Shown here in pieces: positions 34,087 to 42,897 of a stretch of 64,000 nucleotides of DNA. The translations under genes were made by a program, and so were the position numbers. The notes below the pieces were generated by a model. The model was not told the DNA's origin and did no database searches. It saw only the letters and a program-made list of their open reading frames with translations. The first letter of the stretch is position 1; each line of letters starts with the position of its first letter. Source of the stretch: Epilithonimonas tenax DSM 16811 (GTDB lineage: Bacteria; Bacteroidota; Bacteroidia; Flavobacteriales; Weeksellaceae); NCBI RefSeq assembly GCF_000428485.1, contig NZ_AUAA01000014.1, positions 19,169 through 83,168 on the forward strand, given 5' to 3'.

Positions 34087-34494
34087 ATGAAATCACTACT
34101 CATCACGATGCTTTTCGGACTTTTACCGATAGGGACTTTTGCTCAGACCAATAATTTTCAGCTGTCTAGTCATATCTTGGATGTGTCTAAGGGTTTACCT
34201 GGTGCAGACGTCAAAATAAAATTAGAAAAGTATAACAAACAATCAAAAATATGGGCTTTTGTAGACGAGAAAAACACCGATACAAATGGCAGGATTTCTG
34301 ATTTTCTACCCTCAGAAAAAGACAATCTCGGCATTTTCAAATTAACCTACTACACCAGCGATTATTTCAAAAAAAACAATACAGAAAGTTTTTACCCTTA
34401 TATTGAAGTGGTATTCGAAATCAAAGACAAAAATCATTACCACGTTCCGATAACATTGTCTGCTTATGGCTATTCTACGTACAGAGGTAGCTGA
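34087..34494 (+). CDS. exported 5-hydroxyisourate hydrolase (transthyretin-like)
   Basis: A 135-residue protein. After a signal peptide (ending PIGTFAQ) it carries the HIUase/TLP signatures: LSSHILDVSKGLPGADVKIKL near the start of the mature part, TDTNGRISDFL, HYHVPITLSAYGYS and the C-terminal tetrapeptide YRGS. HIUase hydrolyses 5-hydroxyisourate in urate breakdown. No other urate gene is in the window except a xanthine-dehydrogenase-type remnant at 42585, so the pathway is unproven. Export to the periplasm is unusual but known in some bacteria. Confidence 0.9.
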   Translation: MKSLLITMLFGLLPIGTFAQTNNFQLSSHILDVSKGLPGADVKIKLEKYNKQSKIWAFVDEKNTDTNGRISDFLPSEKDNLGIFKLTYYTSDYFKKNNTESFYPYIEVVFEIKDKNHYHVPITLSAYGYSTYRGS

Positions 34495-34541
34495 TTGAGC
34501 TTGATGAATTGAGAGCGCAATTTTTTACGCAATAATTCATT

Positions 34542-34583
34542 AAAAAAAGCAAATGTTGAATTATAATCAACGTTTGCTTTTTT
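34542..34583 (+). terminator. intrinsic terminator of the GlcG/HIUase operon
   Basis: An A-rich arm and GCAAATGTTGA pair with TCAACGTTTGC followed by six T. The stem is about 17 bp with one G-T pair and the loop is 7 bases. Its position 48 bases after the stop fits. It lies inside the minus-strand open frame at 34470-34808, which argues against that frame being an intact gene. Confidence 0.75.
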
Positions 34584-34586
34584 ATC

Positions 34587-34860
34587 ATTTTTATCAGAAA
34601 TAAATTCTAACCAAGTCACCTCTTGATCTTCTTTAAAATTCGTGATCGTAATGTGAAAAATTTTACGTTTAGCTGTATCAATGTCTGATATCTTCGAGAA
34701 TACTGATGACATTGATTTTTCAAGAGAATTTACAGACTTTCCTTCTTCCAGATAAACCCCTTCTCCTTCCGGAACCATTAAAACCTGACCTTTCTGAATC
34801 TGTGCCAATTGGTTCTTGCTTCAGGCTCAAATGTGACATTTCCGGCAAAGAACTCATTGT
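34587..34860 (-). pseudogene. decayed cupin-domain gene
   Basis: Cupin pieces occur in order but in different frames: NEFFAGNVTFEPEARTNWH (upstream frame), then QKGQVLMVPEGEGVYLEEGK, then NVISILEDIRH with two stops around YS, then HITITNFKEDQEVTWLEFISDK. Intact relatives read NVTFEPGARTNWHxHxxGQ...GxGxYQEKGK...HxAITN...VTWLE. At least three frameshifts are therefore needed. The zinc or iron histidine motif is destroyed. No start is visible. Confidence 0.7.
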
Positions 34861-35049
34861 TTTTATTTTTTCTGATAAATGCGCTTAGAAAGCATATCTG
34901 GTAAAACAATAAATTGCTAAACAATACTTCCTTATCGGGGTAGCACACCACTCACACTATTTTTTCAAAAAGAGATGAAATCCACCGTGGAGATTTTTTA
35001 AAATATGCTTGGTTTCGTCGTACTTTATAAAAAACCAAATATTTAAATA

Positions 35050-35088
35050 ATAGTATTACTATCAATAAAATACAAAAGACTATCTTTG
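35050..35088 (+). promoter_or_regulatory. probable promoter and operator of the TetR-ABC operon
   Basis: TATCTTTG (35081-35088) fits the -7 box, 39 bases before the TetR-type start. A perfect 13-base palindrome ATAGTATTACTAT (35050-35062) lies just upstream and the related AGTAGTAATATAC lies between the -7 box and the start. Either could be bound by the TetR-type protein. Assignment is by position only. Confidence 0.4.
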
Positions 35089-35127
35089 GCGTATATTTTG
35101 CTATAATAAAAGTAGTAATATACAACA

Positions 35128-35808
35128 ATGGAATTTCAGTTAAAATTTAAAGTCAACGATCATCTTTTTCTTAGAGATCCGGAAAATAGTGAAATCGGAA
35201 AAACAATAGTCAAAGACTCCATAGAGCTTATTTATGAGATGGGTTTTGAGAGTTTTACTTTTAAAAAACTGGCTCAGAGGATCAACTCTACCGAAGCCAC
35301 AGTTTACAGGTATTTTTCTTCAAAGCACAAATTGCTTACGTACATTCTCAATTGGTATTGGTCATACATTGAGTTTATTTCTAAACAGAGATTGCAGGAA
35401 ATCAAAGATCCAATGCAAAAAATGGAAAAGATCCTGGAAATCATCACGCACAATGACGAAACAGATGATACGATAGAAGATTATAACCTTGCAAAACTTC
35501 ACAACATTGTCATTGCAGAAAGCAGCAAATCTTACCTTGTAAAAGAAGTGGATGAGATCAATAAAGAGATGGTTTTCAGTCCGCTCAAAAGTCTTTGTAA
35601 TTTTTTTGGCGAAGTGATTTCTGAAGCCAAGCCCGATTTCTTATATCCCAAATCTTTTGCAAGTACACTTTTGGAAACCGCTCACGATCAACAGTTTTTC
35701 AGTGAGCACCTTCCGAAACTTACGGATAATCACATCAATAAAATCGAACATCAAAAATATGTCCTCGAGTATCTGCGCTTCATCACCTTCAATCTTATAA
35801 AATCATAA
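35128..35808 (+). CDS. TetR/AcrR family regulator
   Basis: A 226-residue protein whose helix-turn-helix lies at about 27-73 (IGKTIVKDSIELIYEMGFESFTFKKLAQRINSTEATVYRYFSSKHKLLTYIL), followed by a helical ligand domain. It is first in an operon with ABC, HlyD and TolC genes (6-base gap to the ABC gene), so it most likely controls that export system. Confidence 0.9.
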   Translation: MEFQLKFKVNDHLFLRDPENSEIGKTIVKDSIELIYEMGFESFTFKKLAQRINSTEATVYRYFSSKHKLLTYILNWYWSYIEFISKQRLQEIKDPMQKMEKILEIITHNDETDDTIEDYNLAKLHNIVIAESSKSYLVKEVDEINKEMVFSPLKSLCNFFGEVISEAKPDFLYPKSFASTLLETAHDQQFFSEHLPKLTDNHINKIEHQKYVLEYLRFITFNLIKS

Positions 35809-35814
35809 ATACCC

Positions 35815-37488
35815 ATGGAAACTTCTCCTAAACAGCACGGCTACAATCTTTTCAAATACGTCACAAAAGAAAAGAAGGACGTTACCAATATTTATTTTTA
35901 CGCCATTCTCAATGGTTTGGTACAGCTCAGTGTTCCACTTGGGATCCAATCTATCGTCAGTTTTGTGATGGGAGCCACGATGGCGACTTCCATCTATATC
36001 CTGATCGCTTTTGTTGTTTTGGGAACTTGGCTGGTTGGTTATTTCAGATTAAAAGTAATGCAGATCATTGAAAAAATACAGCAGAAAATTTTTGTCGAGT
36101 TCTCTCTTGCTTTTGCTGATAAACTGCCAAAAGTAAATCTGTCAGCCACCAGAAAATATTATCTTCCTGAATTGGTTAACCGTTTTTTTGACACGCAGAA
36201 TCTGCAGAAAGGCATTTCAAAAATTTTACTGGAAATCCCAACGGCTTTGATCCAGATTCTATTCGGAATTCTGCTTCTCTCTTTTTATCACCCTTGGTTT
36301 TTGGTTTTCGGAGCTCTGGTTGTCATCTGTGTTGTCTTTATTTTCAGATTTACAATGGAAAGCGGAATCAAATCAAGTATTGCGGAAAGCGACAAAAAGT
36401 ACGAGGTTGCATCCTGGCTGGAGGACATTGCGGCATCCATCAAGACTTTTAAGCTGAATTCAAAAACAGAAATTCATCTGAAAGGTACAGATGAAAGGGT
36501 TGTGGATTATCTGGATGACAGGACTTCACATTTCAGGGTTCTCGTGGTTCAGTACAAAACCATTATTGCTTTCAAAGTCATCATTACGTTGGTGATGCTT
36601 GTCATTGGAACCTATCTTTTGGTCACCCAGCAGCTGAACATCGGTGCATTTATCGCAACAGAAATTGTTGTATTAAGCATAATGACAGCGGTAGAAAAAC
36701 TGATTATCAGTCTGGAAAGTTATTACGATGTGATCGCAGCTTTGGCAAAACTGAACAAAGTGACCGACTTGCCCGAAGAAAATATAGGCACCATCACTTT
36801 TGACGAACAAAATACGGGTTTCAGCATAGAATTTAAAGAAGTCAGTTTTGCGTTTAATGATTTTCAGAAAATTTTGGAGCACGTGAATTTCAAAATTTCC
36901 GAGAATACAATCAACGTGATCTCCGGAAAACTGGGCACAGGAAAATCGTTGCTTCTCAATATGTTGACTGGATTTTATGAGCCAACTGCAGGGAGTATTT
37001 TGTTTGATAAAATCCCACTAAAAAACATAGACAAAACAGCCTTAAGGAATGAAATCGGGATGTATCTTGAAGATATGACCATCATCAAAGGAACTGTTTT
37101 GGACAACATCATTCTCGGTCATCACCACACCACTGCGGAACAAATTCTTGATATATCGGATGAAATGGGAATTGACAGTTTCTCAAGCCAATTCAGCAAC
37201 GGATTCTTTACCCAAATCAGCGAAACCGATACGGAAATGTCGTATAGCTCTAAAAAGAAAATTCTTTTACTGAGAGCTTTGGTTGGCGGCAAAAGATTAT
37301 TGATTCTGGAAGATCCATTGGATGGCATGAATGACGAATTCAAAACAAAAATGACCAATTACCTGTTAAAAATCAAAGAAACTACAACCATCATCATCGT
37401 TTCAGAAGATCAAATGCTTACCAGTAATGCGGATCAGCATCTTCACATTGAAGACGGAATGGTTAAAAACTTATTCAATAAAATTTAA
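35815..37488 (+). CDS. ABC exporter subunit with degenerate ATPase motifs
   Basis: A 557-residue half-transporter: N-terminal membrane domain (about residues 25-310, five to six helices) and C-terminal nucleotide-binding domain. The Walker A is kept (SGKLGTGKSLLLNML, about 368-382). Other motifs depart from consensus. The Q-loop reads YLEDMTIIKGTVLDNI without Gln. The LSGGQ signature reads SYSSKKK. Walker B reads LLILEDPLDG, so the Asp-Glu order is changed. The H-loop reads IIIVSEDQ without His. No peptidase C39 domain is present. With HlyD and TolC partners it looks like a type I secretion or efflux pump, but with weak or no ATP hydrolysis. Confidence 0.88.
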   Translation: METSPKQHGYNLFKYVTKEKKDVTNIYFYAILNGLVQLSVPLGIQSIVSFVMGATMATSIYILIAFVVLGTWLVGYFRLKVMQIIEKIQQKIFVEFSLAFADKLPKVNLSATRKYYLPELVNRFFDTQNLQKGISKILLEIPTALIQILFGILLLSFYHPWFLVFGALVVICVVFIFRFTMESGIKSSIAESDKKYEVASWLEDIAASIKTFKLNSKTEIHLKGTDERVVDYLDDRTSHFRVLVVQYKTIIAFKVIITLVMLVIGTYLLVTQQLNIGAFIATEIVVLSIMTAVEKLIISLESYYDVIAALAKLNKVTDLPEENIGTITFDEQNTGFSIEFKEVSFAFNDFQKILEHVNFKISENTINVISGKLGTGKSLLLNMLTGFYEPTAGSILFDKIPLKNIDKTALRNEIGMYLEDMTIIKGTVLDNIILGHHHTTAEQILDISDEMGIDSFSSQFSNGFFTQISETDTEMSYSSKKKILLLRALVGGKRLLILEDPLDGMNDEFKTKMTNYLLKIKETTTIIIVSEDQMLTSNADQHLHIEDGMVKNLFNKI

Positions 37489-37492
37489 GAAA

Positions 37493-38812
37493 ATGGAACT
37501 GCAATCAGTTAATAAAGTATACCATATCCACAAAAAATCAAGGGTAAAAAGATGGTTCCTGTTCATCTTTCTGGGAGGAATTATCGTTTTGTTTTTACCG
37601 TGGACACAGAACATCAAGGTCATTGGAAATGTGAGTACACTGTACCAGGACCAGCGCCCGCAACAGCTTAATTCCCCAATTCCGGGAAGGATCATCAAGT
37701 GGTACGTCAAAAACGGAGATGATGTAAAAAAAGGCGATACGCTGCTCCAACTTTCAGAAGTGAAGGACGATTATCTGGATCCGCTCTTGGTGAAAAGAAC
37801 AGAACAACAGGTCGATGCAAAGAAAGGTCTGCAAAAATATTACGAAGCCAAAGTTGGAACAACCAATAATCAGATGCAGGCTTTAAACTCTGGCAGAGAA
37901 TTAAAACTGAGTCAGCTCCGGGTGAAGATCAGCCAGCTCAATCATAAGATGACTGGTGAAGAAGCCGAACTTGCAGCGGCTAATAATGAACTCAGAATGA
38001 CTGCAGACCAATACGAAAGGCAGAAAAAAATGTATGACGAAGGTCTGGTTTCTCTCACGCAATTCCAGCAGAGAAGCGTTTCTTATCAAAATGCATTGGC
38101 AAAGAAAACCGCCACAGAAAATAAGCTGGCGCAAACCAGACAGGAAATCATGAATGTAAACATCGAACAAAATGCCACCATCCAGGATTATAACGAAAAA
38201 CTGAGCAAGACCGAGGGAGACCGTTTCCAGAGTATGGGACAGATAGAAGGCAGCGGCGGTGATATTGCCAAGCTTGAAAATCAGGTCGCCAATTACAAAG
38301 CTAGACAAGGCTTGTATTTTGTGATCGCTTCTCAGGATGGTCAAGTGGTTCAGATCAACAAGGCAGGAATCGGGGAAATCCTGAAAGATGGCGAAAGCAT
38401 TGGCGTGATCGTCCCAGAAAAAGTGGACTATGCGGTGGAAGTCTTTATCAAACCAGTCGATCTGCCACTGGTGAAAGAAGGACAACGTGTGATGTGTATC
38501 TTTGACGGGTTTCCTGCCATTGTCTTCTCAGGCTGGCCCAATTCCAGTTACGGAACGTTTGCAGGAAAAGTCATTGCAATAGAAAATAACATCAGTACAA
38601 ACGGGATGTTCAAAGCATTGGTGATTCAGGATAAGAACGAAAAACAATGGCCTCCAAAAATCAAAATGGGTACGGGCGTTCAGGGTATTGCTATTTTGAA
38701 TGATGTGCCGATCTGGTACGAATTGTGGCGAAACATCAACGGATTCCCGCCAGATTACTACGAAGTGAAAACCACAGAAAAATCTTCAGGAAATGAAAAA
38801 GATAAAAAATAG
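37493..38812 (+). CDS. HlyD-family membrane fusion protein
   Basis: A 439-residue periplasmic adaptor: one N-terminal transmembrane helix (WFLFIFLGGIIVLFLPW), a lipoyl-like half (LNSPIPGRIIKWYVKNGDDVKKGDTLLQL), a long coiled-coil hairpin (about 105-255) and a barrel region (GQVVQINKAGIGEILKDGESIGVIVP). The frame is open from 37427, but the ATG at 37493-37495 follows the ABC stop by 4 bases and gives a normal N-terminus. It links the ABC subunit to TolC. Confidence 0.93.
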   Translation: MELQSVNKVYHIHKKSRVKRWFLFIFLGGIIVLFLPWTQNIKVIGNVSTLYQDQRPQQLNSPIPGRIIKWYVKNGDDVKKGDTLLQLSEVKDDYLDPLLVKRTEQQVDAKKGLQKYYEAKVGTTNNQMQALNSGRELKLSQLRVKISQLNHKMTGEEAELAAANNELRMTADQYERQKKMYDEGLVSLTQFQQRSVSYQNALAKKTATENKLAQTRQEIMNVNIEQNATIQDYNEKLSKTEGDRFQSMGQIEGSGGDIAKLENQVANYKARQGLYFVIASQDGQVVQINKAGIGEILKDGESIGVIVPEKVDYAVEVFIKPVDLPLVKEGQRVMCIFDGFPAIVFSGWPNSSYGTFAGKVIAIENNISTNGMFKALVIQDKNEKQWPPKIKMGTGVQGIAILNDVPIWYELWRNINGFPPDYYEVKTTEKSSGNEKDKK

Positions 38813-40199
38813 ATTTGCGGTGATTTGTATGCTGCTTTGTCTACAGTTTTCTTATGCGCAGGATTCTCTCAAACTCTCGCATCAGGAATTTCTCAACATT
38901 GTGAAGAATTACCATCCGTTGGCATTCAAATATCAGCTTCAGAATCAAATTGCTAAGGCCGAAATTACCCAAGCAAGAGGCAACTTCGATCCGGTCATCG
39001 CTGGAAAATTAGGCGAGAAAAATATTGACGGAACAAATTATTACCAACAGAAAAACATAGAACTCGGCATTCCCACCTGGTATGGGATTGATATGACCGC
39101 AAGTTACAATGATCTTGCTGGAGAAAAACTCAACAACAGTGATACAAAAGGAGGTCTCTATCAATTCGGGATTACCATTCCGTTAGCCAAAAATCTGCTG
39201 TACGACAAAAGAAGGGCCATGCTAGATCAGGCAAAATTTGGTTTGAAGATGACGCAAGCCGAGCAAACGGTGCTCAGTAATGAGCTTCTTCTGGATGCAG
39301 AAAATACTTTTTGGGAATGGGTGAAAAATTACGAGATCTACAAATTGCAGAAATCTGCCGTCAAAATCAACAGAAAACGACTGAACCTTACCAAAAGAAC
39401 ATATGAATTGGGAGAAAGACCAGCTATTGATACGGTAGAGGTTGTATCTCAATTACAAAATTTTGAACTTCAGGAACGTGATGCCTATCTTACTTTTGTG
39501 AAAAGTACGCAGGATTTGCAGATGTTTCTTTGGAAAGACAACCAGGCACTGTTTGAAATCTCGAAGCTGATCGTTCCGTCAGCTGATCTGGACGAACATT
39601 CCGGATACACGGATTATGAATTTTTGGTTCAGACTATATCCTCAAGGCAGCTGGAAAATCACGCTTCTGTGGCATACTATTCTGAGAAACAGAATATTCT
39701 CGAAAGTGAGCGCCGACTGAAATGGCAGCGTTTTCTTCCCAAGCTGGATTTCACGTACAATTTTTTTACAAAGGAAAATTACAAGCCGGACTATCTGCCT
39801 CTTTTTGATCATAATTTCCAATATGGTTTGAAACTAGAAATTCCTATTTTCCTAAGACAGGCAAGGGCAGATTACGACATTGCAAAACTTAAAATCTCCC
39901 AAAACCAACAGGATTTTCAGTTTAAATCCCGCGAAATCAGCACTAAAATTGAAACCTATAAAAATGAGGTCAGCAATTATTTCACCCAAATCGAAATCTC
40001 AACCAAGAATCTGAACAATTATCAGCGTCTTTTGAATGCAGAAGAAACAAGATTCGGCAACGGGGAAAGTTCTTTGTTTTTAATTAATTCCAGAGAAAAT
40101 AAATTACTGGAAGCCAAGGAAAAAAACTTTGAACTTAAAACTAAGTTCCTGAAAAGCTACAACAAGCTGAAGTGGCTCAATGAGAATTTTTTGAGGTAA
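38793..40199 (+). CDS. TolC-family outer membrane efflux protein
   Basis: A 468-residue protein with a signal peptide (ending LQFSYAQ) and two OEP repeats rich in long amphipathic helices (about 30-230 and 255-460). Typical features are FDPVIAGKLGEKN near residue 67, LGIPLAK-like strands and the repeat-end pattern NYQRLLNAEETRFGNGESSLFLINSRENKLLEAK. It overlaps the HlyD gene by 20 bases and ends the operon. The convergent flavin reductase gene ends 3 bases on. Confidence 0.93.
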   Translation: MKKIKNRFAVICMLLCLQFSYAQDSLKLSHQEFLNIVKNYHPLAFKYQLQNQIAKAEITQARGNFDPVIAGKLGEKNIDGTNYYQQKNIELGIPTWYGIDMTASYNDLAGEKLNNSDTKGGLYQFGITIPLAKNLLYDKRRAMLDQAKFGLKMTQAEQTVLSNELLLDAENTFWEWVKNYEIYKLQKSAVKINRKRLNLTKRTYELGERPAIDTVEVVSQLQNFELQERDAYLTFVKSTQDLQMFLWKDNQALFEISKLIVPSADLDEHSGYTDYEFLVQTISSRQLENHASVAYYSEKQNILESERRLKWQRFLPKLDFTYNFFTKENYKPDYLPLFDHNFQYGLKLEIPIFLRQARADYDIAKLKISQNQQDFQFKSREISTKIETYKNEVSNYFTQIEISTKNLNNYQRLLNAEETRFGNGESSLFLINSRENKLLEAKEKNFELKTKFLKSYNKLKWLNENFLR

Positions 40200-40202
40200 A
40201 AT

Positions 40203-40817
40203 TTACGGTTTTGCGTATTTCAGTCTTGTTATCAGTTGGGTATTGTGATAGCCATCTAGAGAAGAGCCGGCAATGGTTCCTGCCTTCTCAATATTAAGAA
40301 CGCCATCTTCTTCCCAGATTTCTGTGGGGAAATACAAATCCACAATTTCACCAATAAGCAGATCGGTACCGTTACTTTTGATAGGGATCATTTCCTTTAA
40401 CATTAAGCCCATTTGTATCTGCGATTCTTGAACGAAAGGCGCTGCAAAATTATTTTTATATACGATGCCCAATCTGGCAGCATCAAATTCTGATTGGTCT
40501 CTGTCATATCTTGCCGATGTCTGATGTGCTTTTTCAAAAATCGTGGCATTCACATGATTAATGGTATAATAGCCCATTTGCTGTATATTCTCGATCGTGT
40601 GTCTTTCAACAGAATTAGGACGAGAAATAAATCCCAATAAAGCAGGATCTGCTCCAACGTGCATCACAGAATTAAAGATCGCAAGATTCGTTTGTCCTTC
40701 CGGGTTGGTGGTTCCAATTAAATTAAGGCTTTTAAAGCCACTCAGAGAATTGATCAATGCAATTCTTTTTCTTTTTTCTATATCGGCAATTTGCTGATTG
40801 GTAAAATGAGTAAACAT
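40203..40817 (-). CDS. flavin reductase-like (FMN-binding split barrel) protein
   Basis: A 204-residue protein of the DIM6/NTAB flavin reductase family: SGFKSLNLIGTTNPEGQTNLAIFNSVMHVGADPALLGFISRP, HTIENIQQMGYYTINHV, HQTSARYDRDQSEFDA. It probably reduces FMN with NAD(P)H or binds FMN; the substrate is unknown. Single gene, convergent with the TolC gene. Confidence 0.87.
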   Translation of the reverse strand: MFTHFTNQQIADIEKRKRIALINSLSGFKSLNLIGTTNPEGQTNLAIFNSVMHVGADPALLGFISRPNSVERHTIENIQQMGYYTINHVNATIFEKAHQTSARYDRDQSEFDAARLGIVYKNNFAAPFVQESQIQMGLMLKEMIPIKSNGTDLLIGEIVDLYFPTEIWEEDGVLNIEKAGTIAGSSLDGYHNTQLITRLKYAKP

Positions 40818-40913
40818 TAATTTTAAGATTTTAATTTTATAACTAAAACTTCTTTTGAGATATTGTTTTAGAAACTTATACTTACAAGACTAAAAATATG
40901 AAAACCTGAACTT

Positions 40914-41678
40914 TTAATACAACCTTCTTTTTTTTAACATTTGAAAAGTAATATTCCCAAAAATAAACAATGCTGTGCAGCCGGCGGCGGCGTAAACCGT
41001 TTGGCTGGAATGTTGATTGGCCACCGCAATAGCAATGGACGCCCAAACAGCAACCAAAGCAAATGCAGTCATATTAAATTTCCAAAGCATATACAAATGG
41101 ATAATGGCAGCCACGATCAACATCAGAACAGTCCAGGTAGGCTCTGAAATTCCAAATCCTGACCATTGTATCTTCTTCAGATATGCTGCTACATCTGCAA
41201 TTAGAGCTACAGAAATCCAACCCGAATATAGGTGAAAGGGCAAGCGAAGAAACACATTTGTTTTGAAGTCCGGCGCTTGCATTTGATATTGATTTTTCTG
41301 TATAATTTTCAGCAAGGAAAAAAACAAAAGAGCCATAATGGGGATGGTGAGAAAAGTATATTCATAAAGCCAGGCAAACACCCATAAGCAATTTGCAATG
41401 CAGGAAATGACAAACCACCATCCTACATTTAAAATTGTTTTTTCTTTGGCATCTGTATCTTTTGTAAATGGACCATAATAAATTGCAAAACCAAGAAGCC
41501 CCAAATAAATAAGTCCCCAGATAGAAAATGCATAGCCAGCAGGTGTAAATAGATTTTGGAACTTTGCGGACATAGTTGCCATCGTTTCTTCATTAAAAAT
41601 CCCGGTATTGGACAGGTAATTAATGACCATTGTTGCAAGTAAAGCAAGCATATTTAAAATTTGAAACAACTTTTTCAT
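40914..41678 (-). CDS. TspO/MBR-related membrane protein
   Basis: A 254-residue integral membrane protein with about seven hydrophobic segments and TspO-like Trp-rich stretches: LFTPAGYAFSIWGLIYLGLLGFAIY, GWWFVISCIANCLWVFAWLYEY, LPFHLYSGWISVALIADVAAYL. It is longer than typical TspO (about 160 residues) and fits the larger family seen in Flavobacteria. Ligand unknown. Confidence 0.75.
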   Translation of the reverse strand: MKKLFQILNMLALLATMVINYLSNTGIFNEETMATMSAKFQNLFTPAGYAFSIWGLIYLGLLGFAIYYGPFTKDTDAKEKTILNVGWWFVISCIANCLWVFAWLYEYTFLTIPIMALLFFSLLKIIQKNQYQMQAPDFKTNVFLRLPFHLYSGWISVALIADVAAYLKKIQWSGFGISEPTWTVLMLIVAAIIHLYMLWKFNMTAFALVAVWASIAIAVANQHSSQTVYAAAGCTALFIFGNITFQMLKKRRLY

Positions 41679-41711
41679 GATTTAATTTTTACTAAAGAGG
41701 CTCTTCATTAT

Positions 41712-42308
41712 TTAATTTTCGATTAAAGTAACCAATTGCTCATCCAGCGGTGCAACACTCGATTCAAAATAGCGGAGAAGATCGCCATTTTCACTGATGA
41801 GATATTTATTAAAATTCCACTCCGGAGCTTGGTCATTCCATCCATTCATATTTTTGTCTGTTAACCATTTGAAAACCAACTGCTGATCTTCATTTTTAAT
41901 CACTCCTGCTTTCTTAGCAATTGGAAATGTAACGCCGTAATTGACTTTGCAGAATTCCGAAATTTCCTCATCACTGCCATTCTCCTGATTTGCAAAGTCA
42001 TTTGCAGGGAAAGCGATGATCACTAGCTTGTCTTTATATCTTTCACTAAGTTTTTCCAAATCTGCATACTGATTGGTGAAACCACATTTGGAAGCCGTAT
42101 TAACAATAAGTACTTTTTTGCCTCTTAGGCTTAAAAAGTCAAGTTGTTCTCCGTTGTTCAATGTAGCTGACAGTTTGTAAAAGGAGGTTTTCATAGTTCG
42201 ATTGATTGTTTGATTGGTAGAACCTGGATTTTTACCATCACAGGAACATACACTTAGCATCAAAATGATAATAAGGGCATGAGTAAAAATTAATTTTATA
42301 GTCATCAT
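41712..42308 (-). CDS. glutathione-peroxidase-family lipoprotein
   Basis: A 198-residue thiol peroxidase of the GPx family with a lipoprotein-type signal (LMLSVCSCDG). Motifs are KVLIVNTASKCGFTNQYADLEKL (catalytic Cys in place of selenocysteine), IIAFPANDFANQENGSDEEI and EWNFNKYLI (Gln/Trp/Asn active-site set). It should reduce peroxides in the envelope, probably with thioredoxin-type donors. Confidence 0.92.
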   Translation of the reverse strand: MMTIKLIFTHALIIILMLSVCSCDGKNPGSTNQTINRTMKTSFYKLSATLNNGEQLDFLSLRGKKVLIVNTASKCGFTNQYADLEKLSERYKDKLVIIAFPANDFANQENGSDEEISEFCKVNYGVTFPIAKKAGVIKNEDQQLVFKWLTDKNMNGWNDQAPEWNFNKYLISENGDLLRYFESSVAPLDEQLVTLIEN

Positions 42309-42584
42309 AGGTAAATGTCCGAAAAAATCTTGTAAAAAACTACATTATTCTTGTCATTTTGGTTCGCAATTCTACATCTGTTTTTGCTCTGCACGATTTA
42401 CTCCTCAAAACAAGCAAATCTATTGAAATAAGTCCTCTTATTTGATTACCATATTTTAGATCTGTAATTAGCTTCACAATCTTTTAAAAAGGTAAAATAC
42501 TTTAGCATCCGATACAAAAATTTGAAAATCCGCAGTTTAAACAAGAAAGAATTCTATTTGTAATCTCATCCTTTCAAAAGATGT

Positions 42585-42749
42585 TTAAAGCAACTTATCG
42601 AAGTGGATAGGAAGATCATAAATCCTTTTGCCCGTCGCATGAAAAATAGCATTGGTAATGGCTGGCGGCATTCCTACACCTCCAATCTCTCCTACGCCTT
42701 CCACTCCAAGATCGTTCACAAACTGTATAAAATAAAGGATCTTTGCTCG
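42585..42749 (-). pseudogene. C-terminal remnant of a xanthine dehydrogenase family Mo-binding subunit
   Basis: Fifty-four codons plus a stop, bounded upstream by an in-frame stop at 42750-42752. The translation FVNDLGVEGVGEIGGVGMPPAITNAIFHATGKRIYDLP matches the end of the large subunit of xanthine dehydrogenase/aldehyde oxidoreductase proteins (700 or more residues when intact). The rest is absent: upstream come the tRNA-type terminator and the left attachment repeat. It therefore belongs to the flank, truncated by an earlier event. Confidence 0.8.
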
Positions 42750-42774
42750 TCAAATGTTCGTCAAATAAATAAAA

Positions 42775-42804
42775 AAGCTTTTACAAATGAATGTAAAAGC
42801 TTGA
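42775..42804 (-). terminator. displaced tRNA(CAT) terminator
   Basis: AAGC-TT-TTTTACA pairs with TGTAAAAGCTT (2-base bulge), with a T run on the minus strand. It lies immediately beyond the left copy of the tRNA 3' end, where the tRNA gene's own terminator would be before the element inserted. Confidence 0.6.
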
Positions 42805-42813
42805 TTATCAACG

Positions 42814-42836
42814 TGGTCCCACCTGGGCTCGAACTT
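42814..42836. repeat. attL: 23-bp copy of the tRNA 3' end
   Basis: These 23 bases (beginning CGTGGTCCCACCTGGG) are identical to 51950-51972, the T-arm and acceptor end of the tRNA(CAT) gene. Identity stops on both sides. This is the hallmark of site-specific integration by a tyrosine recombinase into a tRNA 3' end. Confidence 0.9.
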
Positions 42837-42897
42837 TTTTCATTTTTGCCAGTATTTATGGGATTTAAAGCTTATGTAAATTATGAAGGGGGGAATT

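Noticed and set aside
34470..34808. 112-codon minus-strand frame as an intact gene
   Set aside because: It uses a TTG start, ends inside a plus-strand gene, contains a terminator, and aligns with cupins only in pieces that need frameshifts on both sides.
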